From the NCBI GenBank assembly GCA_032209605.1, contig JASFXZ010000044.1, positions 2,356,001 to 2,420,000 of the forward strand: a stretch of 64,000 nucleotides of DNA, written 5' to 3'. Positions 57,621 to 64,000 of the stretch are shown here, piece by piece. The notes beneath the pieces were generated by a model. It was not told where the DNA came from. It saw nothing but the letters and a program-made list of their open reading frames with translations, and ran no database searches. Source of the stretch: Mactromeris polynyma. Taxonomy: Eukaryota > Mollusca > Bivalvia > Venerida > Mactridae. The position numbers and the translations under genes are program-made. Within the stretch, counting starts at the first letter, position 1. Each line of letters starts with the position of its first letter.

Positions 57621-58472
57621 CTAGCTTATATCAATAAATTGTCCTTTGAACACAACGTCGCCATTTGGAGATTTTGTACCTGATGGTAGCAGTGCCAATT
57701 TTACGACGTCACATGCTGAATCTGCGGGGCTGCGAGCTTTAATGTCACCGAGGCATCCGGACGAATCTAGATGAGTTGACATGTCGTCAGTGGCCGTCCA
57801 ACCGGGACAGCAAGCGTTTACAAGAATATTGCGTCTTTGGTCGTTTTTCAAATCCCTTGCGAGGCATTTCACGAGCACATTTTGGAAAATGCTAATTGCC
57901 TCAAGGATCCTGTCCGGCCATCCGTACTCTGACCAGACTTTAGCCTTAACTGCAGTGAGATATTTATCCGCCAAATTGTTTAATTCGTACATGGATATTT
58001 TCTCGATGTCAATTTCCATCCGTGCCCTTTGACCCAAGCTCCCAAGCTTTCCTAACTCGCTGGACATAATGATCACACGAGCATGAGGACGAAGCAATGG
58101 GAAGAAATATCGACACATGCTTAATGTTCCTTTAAAATTCGTATTAACTGCGAGTTCGGCTTGTCGGTACATCGACAGAGGACATTCTTTAGGGAAAATA
58201 GTTCCCGCGTTGTTTATCAATATGTCAATTCCGCCATAATTGTCATTTATAAATTCGATGAACATACGAATGCTCGCTGACTGTGTGACGTCAACTTCGT
58301 GCCAGACGGGGTTTAGTCCTTCAGCTGTTAAAAGCTGACATGCGCGCTGGCCTTTTGCAGTATTCCTTCCGGTGACAATAACGTCACCTCGGAACTGCTT
58401 CAACAACTGCCTTGCTGTCTCATAACCGATGCCACGGTTCGCTCCGGTGATTACTGCCACCTGTTTGACCAT
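57621..58472 (-). CDS. carbonyl-reductase-like SDR lacking catalytic Tyr and Lys
   Basis: One minus-strand coding exon of 283 residues, close in length to carbonyl reductase 1 (277). The NADP-binding TGANRGIG lies at 9-16, NNAG at 87-90, the catalytic-type Ser at 137-138 (IIMSSEL), and the CBR1-like NACCPGW at 219-225. The CBR family keeps Tyr-x-x-x-Lys after GWP. Here GWPDRILEAIS gives L190 and S194 at those places, so the proton-donor Tyr and the Lys are both absent while the frame is intact. CBR enzymes reduce carbonyls (quinones, prostaglandins, xenobiotics) in cytosol with NADPH. This one is probably a pseudoenzyme or works by another mechanism. The ATG at 58472 is preferred because a TATTTTTCCAG acceptor lies one base before it, implying a 5' noncoding exon. 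The 23 codons upstream in frame are then intronic. Confidence 0.88.
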   Translation of the reverse strand: MVKQVAVITGANRGIGYETARQLLKQFRGDVIVTGRNTAKGQRACQLLTAEGLNPVWHEVDVTQSASIRMFIEFINDNYGGIDILINNAGTIFPKECPLSMYRQAELAVNTNFKGTLSMCRYFFPLLRPHARVIIMSSELGKLGSLGQRARMEIDIEKISMYELNNLADKYLTAVKAKVWSEYGWPDRILEAISIFQNVLVKCLARDLKNDQRRNILVNACCPGWTATDDMSTHLDSSGCLGDIKARSPADSACDVVKLALLPSGTKSPNGDVVFKGQFIDIS

Positions 58473-58927
58473 TCTGGAAAAATACGAAAATAAAAAGAAA
58501 TTAAATCTAGATAATTTAACATGACAGAAACGTTGATTCACGATAACAGCGAGGCTAATTTCGTGGAAAATAACACTTTATATTGTCTGGTTGAAGGGCA
58601 ACAGCAGATCCATTGAATCGAAGAATCATATGTCGCCATAAATACACCATAGAATAATGAAAGCAAAGATTTGCTAAATTATACACTGTCCCTGTGGAAG
58701 CACATCGTTAGGCTATAGTCAGCCGGAGAAACAGAATGGGGCTCACTATCAGTAAATCTTTTTAGAAATACGGACCATACACGAACCCCACCCACCACGA
58801 TGCTGAACTGCAAACTTCTCATTCCCCGAATAAGGCACGAGTACTGGCTAGGTAGCAAGCAGTCGCACAGAGTGATTAAATACAAGTGTTAAAGTAAGAT
58901 AGCAATGTATAAGACCTAAGACTAGAC
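58473..58927. other. upstream region of SDR gene
   Basis: The minus-strand 5' noncoding exon and promoter are expected here or further on, but no clear donor was assigned. Confidence 0.35.
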
Positions 58928-59058
58928 TAAACAAGAAATATCTTTAAAAAAAGATGGTCGGCGCAACTTGAAGAATGCAAATTTGTTGCAATCTGAAGGT
59001 TAAAATTTGTTGTACAACATAAAAAAATGCCTAAATGTTACGACTGCCGGTCATTCAA
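58928..59058. repeat. interspersed repeat family B, partial
   Basis: AAAGATGGTCGGCGCAACTT, GTTGTACAACATAAAAAAATG and GTTACGACTGCCGGTCATTC match the family head. A short duplication of the ATTTGTTGCAATCTGAAGG block is present. Confidence 0.6.
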
Positions 59059-59439
59059 TTACGCTATACTACAGAAACTCCGAGACCTGTAAGGGGAGAA
59101 CACTGCATAGTGTGATTAGCCATAGACACAGTATAGTTTGTTTCAATATAATTCATCAATATTACTTAATGCATTAGTCATGAACTCACACATTCATGTT
59201 AATAAACTTGTTATATAGCGATGTATCTGATTAAAACGATATAAATGATTGCGACTGGTACATTACACCAAGAAAGTCATCTTAATTCCAACACCGGACA
59301 ATTCCCCGTGATGACTAATTAGTCTAGTACTCAGCGTACTCTGCACATGTAATGTAATGGTAAGGGAAGGTAATCCATGCTATAATGTCTAACAACACTA
59401 CTTACTGGATAAATCATGGAATACAATATACACAATGTC

Positions 59440-59850
59440 AACCAATCTGCGTCAATGTTACAAATATTTTTCAGGCGAAGAGAAATTGCCTTGGTGGTTA
59501 ACGTAAGATTTGATTGGTTTACAAAACACTGATATGCAAAAAGCAAAAACCATGTTAGTACGGCTGCGCCGATAAAGGTGGTCGGCGCAATTTGAAGGTT
59601 AAGATTTGTTGTGCAAAATAAAAAAAAGATGTTACGCTTGCTGGTCACTCCAGATTCAAAATGGATTTCGGTAAATTCACCAAAATTCAGTGGATTTCGG
59701 TAAATTCACCGAAATTGAGTGTATTTTGGTAATTAACGTAAGCTTAATCGAGAGTGTTAACCAATCCGCGTCAATGTTACAAACGTTGTTCGGTTGAAGA
59801 GAAATTGCCTAGCAAAAACCATGTTAGTACGGCTGCGCCGAAAAAAGCAG
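59440..59850. repeat. interspersed repeat family B, two nested or adjacent copies
   Basis: Copy one, 59440-59575, runs from CAACCAATCTGCGTCAATG to ACCATGTTAGTACGGCTGCGCCG. Copy two, 59576-59850, starts AAGGTGGTCGGCGCAATTTG and ends with the same GTTAGTACGGCTGCGCCG. Short GAAATTCAGTGGATTTCGGT duplications occur between. Confidence 0.7.
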
Positions 59851-59886
59851 TAAATTGTGTAATTTGTAAGTAGGCTAACATTAGCA

Positions 59887-60043
59887 CAGTAAAAACTCAC
59901 TCCAAGACCACCTCGATGATAAGACCACCTCAAAATTAAGAAAACAACTTTCAACTCCATTTTCCCTATTTTGCTCTTTATTCAACCTCAATATTAAGAC
60001 CAACTCAAAAGTAAGACCTTCGTATTATTGAGGTTTTACTGTA
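59887..60043. repeat. pogo-like MITE, family 1 copy
   Basis: CAGTAAAAACTCACTCCAAG at the left, ATTGAGGTTTTACTGTA at the right. Confidence 0.85.
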
Positions 60044-60177
60044 TATAATAATGTACGATGTATTTACGTTTATCAACACTGAGCCCTTATTTTTAATTCA
60101 TTGACATATTTATTTTATTGTTAGAGTTATTTTGTTTGTGTGGGTACGTATGCATGTGTACGCCCATTGAGTAAATA

Positions 60178-60339
60178 TAGTAAAACATCAATTATACGAC
60201 CACCCTTGGGACCCTTGGAAACTGGTCTTAATATTGAGGTTAAAAGAAGAGAAAAATAGGGAAATAGGCTTGAAAATTGTGTTCTTAAGTTTGAGGTGGT
60301 CTTATTATTGAGGTGGTCTTGAAGTGAGATTTTACTGTA
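60178..60339. repeat. pogo-like MITE, family 1 copy (opposite orientation)
   Basis: AGTAAAACATCAATTATACG at the left and GAAGTGAGATTTTACTGTA at the right. It lies 135 bases from the previous copy and in the reverse sense, judged by the GGAAACTGGTCTTAATATTG block. Confidence 0.8.
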
Positions 60340-61362
60340 TACGGACCTTTTTTACGTGTTTGCTAAAGAACGCGGTGTATCAGAAAACTCATATTTCTAT
60401 TTAACCATATCCATGTTCAGAACAATCTCAATCTTGCTTGGATTTAGTGTTTTATCTTAATGCTTTATAAGTATAAAGTATTTTATCAATAAACCTCTAC
60501 TCAGCGTGGTATATAACTATCAAAATCGCTATCTTCTTTGACTTAAGATTTACAGCTCTTTGTTTGAAGTATCGGAAAGATTAAAAAACACATAAAAAAC
60601 ATAAGAAAATGACACGTTCAGTTCATAGCTCTACAACGTAGATTACCACCATAAAGATTTTCGCATTGCATGATTTGCTCAATTACCTTTCATAAATACA
60701 CAGAAGCGAATATTCGCCGTGAAATTGTAGTCCAATCTAGACGATGTTTGTTATAGCCAATTTTGTACAAGGTAGGCTTATATCACTGTTCGTTTTAAAA
60801 AAAAAATCTTCAGTAAACTTATGTGCTGTCGTTAATGTTCCTTTAGTAGAGATAAATTATCGCCAATTATTTATAACAATGTAAACAATAAATCGCCGAA
60901 ACGGATTAAATAACGTCAAGTGTAAGTGTAGATATGTTTAAACTTTAAAGTATGTTCTACTGTTCTGTCATGCGTGAACTTGAAAATTTTTGCTGCATTC
61001 GTGTATTGAAAAAAGAAACATTGCGTAAAAAGAGGACATTAGTATTTTTCTTGTTGATTCAATAGTATAAAACATATTTTCTTTTGTAGATATGACTCTA
61101 TACATAAGTATTGGTCTTTCATAGGCTTAACTTATAATCCGTTTCAGATATGTCAATGACAAAATCACACAAACTTCAGCCAGGATAGAAAATCTGAATT
61201 AGTCTTAATCTTAAATCAAGCTAAGTTACATTCACAATAACTGGAAGATACCAATAAAAACTTTAATCAAATCATAGATAGCATCCTAACAAAACTAAAC
61301 ACATTCACTCGCCAACATTTACACTTTAATAGGAGATACCCATGTACATGGAAATATACATG
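60340..61362. other. intergenic, nothing recognised
   Basis: AT-rich. No exon, RNA gene or tandem repeat is visible. Confidence 0.4.
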
Positions 61363-61678
61363 TACAGTAAAACCTTACTCGAAGACCACCTCAATAATAA
61401 GACCACCTAAATAATAAGACCACCTCAATAATAAGACCACCTCAATATTAAGAACACATTTTTCATGTCCATTTACGCTGTTTATTCTTTATTCAACCTC
61501 AATATTAAGACCGCCTCAATATAAGACCGCCTCAATATTAAGACCGCCTCAATATTAAGACCGCCTCAATATTAAGACCGTCTCAATATTAAGACCGCCT
61601 CAATATTAAGACCGCCTCAATATTAAAACCAATTTTCAAGGGTCCCAAGAGTGGTCTTATTATTGAGGGTTTACTGTA
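61363..61678. repeat. pogo-like MITE with 17-bp internal expansions
   Basis: TACAGTAAAACCTTACTCGA at the left, TTGAGGGTTTACTGTA at the right. AGACCACCTCAATAATA is repeated about three times in the left arm, and AGACCGCCTCAATATTA about seven times in the middle, making it longer (316 bp) than the usual 160-185 bp. Confidence 0.9.
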
Positions 61679-62114
61679 CTTACAATTTGATTGAAAATCT
61701 TCCGATAATATTATACCGGTACTTAAATTGGTATCAAATCGCATACACGTCGCATTTTTCCAAATTAACATTTTATAGAAGAAATCTGAACATACCTCAT
61801 ACCCGTGCCTTGAAAGCGATCATTTTCACGTCAATTTGAACAGAATTTACATTGGATCAAGATTCTTTATGCATTTTTAATAAAATTTACAGTTGGATTA
61901 ATGTCTCACATATGAATGTTAACAGCATATACGCCTGTTCAATCCATTTCATCCGTTTTACATCAAAATCTTACGTTTAATACTTATTTTTTTTCAAGAT
62001 TGTACGTATAAATCTCATAGTCTTAACCTTTGATCCGAGATCTAAGCATAATAGTGATAGGACTCTTTCATTTAAAATCTAGGAAGACTGTACATTTTTG
62101 TAACGGGGCGTACA
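61679..62114. other. intergenic, nothing recognised
   Basis: AT-rich DNA between a MITE and a SINE. No gene. Confidence 0.4.
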
Positions 62115-62275
62115 GTCACATATACAGTTAAAGTCAAGCAGTGGCTATTACAGCTATAAGGGTGGAGGTAGACCCCATGCAGACACCTGGGTAGAACCAC
62201 CGACTTTCCGTGAACCAGCTGAATAGCTTCCTCTCTCACAAAGTCTATATCCCGGGTGGGATCTTGAAACAGTAA
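62115..62275 (-). repeat. tRNA-derived SINE, family A, 5'-truncated
   Basis: The minus strand reads GATCCCACCCGGGATATAGA, GGAAGCTATTCAGCTGG, GGTCTACCTCCACCCTTATAGC. The family A copy at 970-1128 has the same order. The tRNA-like head is mostly missing. Confidence 0.6.
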
Positions 62276-62887
62276 AATAGATTTGAAATGTACTAAAAAA
62301 GAACTAGTGGTCTTAAAAATGTGAAAGATACTCGGCAAGAGTGTGCCAACACTCACTTAACTGGGCGTTACACTGATGATTTCGTTTACACTAAACAACG
62401 AAATTTAAAATCGCACATGACTGTATCGTAGTTGTAGGTACTTAGTCATCAAACTTTGCAACGTTAAATGTGATTTGCCGAACTGCAAATAAAACAGGTT
62501 GGAACTAGGAATATTTACAGCCAAGTAACAACGAAACTGATCTGTATACCATTATATCAGCATAGAAATGGATTTATTTTACACAAACAAATAGTAAACA
62601 AAACAATCTTACCTGATCGCTATGAATTAATCCACAAACTGAACACAAAATGGACACAACACGTCACCGATACCCGTATACACATAACTAGCTCGCAAAC
62701 TGATCGGGGTATTGATTTATTGATATCGATTTTCAAGCAGGTAAATTTAAACCGAGTTGTAGAAAAACAAACATGGCACTTTAAACGGATATTCCTGGTT
62801 CAATGAAATGGTAGCAGTTCGTTCAATATAATTTAAGTTTTGTAAAAATCGAGCGAGAAGAACAATTTTGAGATAATTGAAATGGTA

Positions 62888-63067
62888 TACAGTGAAACCT
62901 CAATAATAAGACCAACTTTAGGACTGAAAAAAGACGGTCGTGTTTGCGAGGTTTGATTATAGAGTTAAAATATAGAAGAAAAATTCGAAAAATAAGTTCA
63001 CTGAAATTCGTTCTTATTAATTAGGTGATCATAATATGGGGGTGGTCTTTAAGTAAAGTTTCACTGT
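62888..63067. repeat. pogo-like MITE, family 1 copy
   Basis: TACAGTGAAACCTCAATAAT at the left and TTTAAGTAAAGTTTCACTGT at the right. GGTCGTGTTTGCGAGG inside differs from the other copies. Confidence 0.8.
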
Positions 63068-63204
63068 CATGAACACGCCCTTCAAATAAATGGTGTTGAT
63101 GATTAGTTCTAGTTAAAACATATTCCGAACAAAACATTTAACCCAACATATTGAGATTTGGCGCTTTATGTTTCAGGACTGAATGCCATTCGTGACTGAA
63201 GACT

Positions 63205-63272
63205 CGCCCGGTTAGGTCAGTTGGTAGAGCGCTTGACTGTCACACGATCCGGTTCGATTCCCTGGCAGTGCA
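63205..63272 (+). pseudogene. degenerate tRNA-like sequence (Asp-like)
   Basis: CGCCCGGTTAGGTCAGTTGG then TAGAGCGC, GACTGTCAC and CCGGTTCGATTCC. A and B boxes are recognisable, but the anticodon stem does not pair. Its last bases touch the start of the duplicated B-box gene fragment. Confidence 0.65.
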
Positions 63273-63635
63273 ATATTTGACTATAATGGACAAATTGCGT
63301 TTAGTGCTTTTGAAGATACAATCTTTGATAGTGATGATAGGAATGGATTGGCATGTTTTGATAAGAATTTAAATCATATAAGCACTGTAAATGATTCAGA
63401 CTTTAAGGGAGCTGATGGAGTATGTGTTGATGGGAGGGGGAATGTATTTGTTGTCGGTAGCTATGACAAGAACGTCATTCAGCTAAGTGAGAACGGCCAA
63501 AAGATTGGCGTTGTAGTAAAAGGATTAGACGGCGTCAGATCATGTCCCCGTTCTGTTTGCTTCAGTAGAAACAAAACTATGATGTTCATAACAATTATGG
63601 AAAGTAACATAGTAAAAGTGTATGAATTGGTTTAG
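63272..63635 (+). pseudogene. partial copy of B-box/propeller gene (3' end)
   Basis: It matches 53703-54066 with very few differences. Those seen in the protein are V to D, C to S (VVGSYD) and N to T. It begins inside what is the last coding exon of the complete gene, so it has no B-boxes or coiled coil. The frame is open from just after a stop inside the tRNA-like sequence to the same TAG stop. It is either a truncated duplicate or a 3' exon of a gene whose 5' part lies elsewhere. Confidence 0.8.
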
Positions 63636-64000
63636 CACTGCGGTGTACATACTAGCTAAATCGAGTTCTCTCCTTTTTTCCTTTTGTAGTATATCTGTAT
63701 ACATCTACAATAGAATGGATAAAGGGAGAGAACTCTAGAATGGATAAAGGGAGATAACTCGTGACAATCTCCTGTGACTGAAACGGTTCTTATCGATTGC
63801 AAATAACTTCAGAGCTGGGACCAGTGACATTTCAGAATGATATTCTACAGTTGTCTGGAGTACAAACACTTAAAACTGCTTATGTAAGTGAGTTCACTCT
63901 TTAATTAGAACTTACCATATTTGTTAAACAAACAAATAGATGTATGTGTACATTTTGATTAAAAAAACTCAACGAAATGTATTGTGATGGACACAGGTCG
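63636..64000. repeat. duplicated 3' flank of B-box gene
   Basis: It continues the match to 54067-54481, including the 25-bp minisatellite element (63660-63760), which has two units here against four there. That accounts for the 50-base length difference (729 against 779). The duplication runs off the window end. Confidence 0.9.

Overview
This looks like nuclear DNA of an invertebrate animal, most likely a bivalve mollusc or another lophotrochozoan. It is AT-rich, its genes have GT-AG introns, and it carries tRNA-derived SINEs, many palindromic MITEs and many long minisatellites. The gene families present (a multiple-EGF scavenger receptor, a B-box/NHL-type protein without RING, a secreted TSP1-vWA protein, a dispanin) are ones known to be expanded in bivalves. 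The species assignment is inference. No bacterial operon, CRISPR array, virus or organelle DNA was seen.

Layout. 0-9 kb: a small two-exon dispanin (CD225) gene on the minus strand (4981-7748) with a likely noncoding first exon and an NRF-1-like promoter palindrome, next to an intact tRNA-Ser(UGA) gene at 8695-8776. 9-16 kb: no genes, four tandem arrays (76-, 27-, 54- and 26-bp units). 18.4-31.7 kb: an 11-exon plus-strand gene for a Draper/MEGF10-like receptor, reconstructed from splice sites. All phases match and the total is 2415 nt (804 codons plus stop). 34-36 kb: tandem repeat, mariner-like and hAT-like MITEs. 36.6-41.7 kb: a three-exon minus-strand gene for a secreted TSP1-like plus von Willebrand A protein of 288 residues. 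43.2-46.2 kb: a 3-kb minisatellite of 20-bp units, open in all three forward frames. 46.5-46.9 kb: a 30-bp array. 50.4-54.1 kb: a two-exon B-box/coiled-coil/beta-propeller gene (561 residues) with an 840-nt pure pyrimidine tract in its intron. 55.4-56.6 kb: a 70-bp satellite. 57.6-58.5 kb: a single-coding-exon minus-strand carbonyl-reductase-like SDR whose catalytic Tyr and Lys are replaced. 63.27 kb to the window end: a nearly identical partial copy of the 3' end of the B-box gene with its downstream DNA.

The five complete genes do not form a pathway. The EGF receptor, vWA protein and B-box protein all belong to families linked to recognition and innate immunity in bivalves. At least thirteen copies or fragments of one pogo-like MITE (ends TACAGTAAAACCTCA) occur here, with at least six other palindromic families, so most non-genic sequence is transposon-derived or tandemly repeated. 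The main points for a second look are the receptor's acidic tail with a repeated tyrosine motif, the SDR without YxxxK, the recent partial duplication bounded by a tRNA-like sequence, the satellites that grew from MITE ends, and the CACGTG-containing array.
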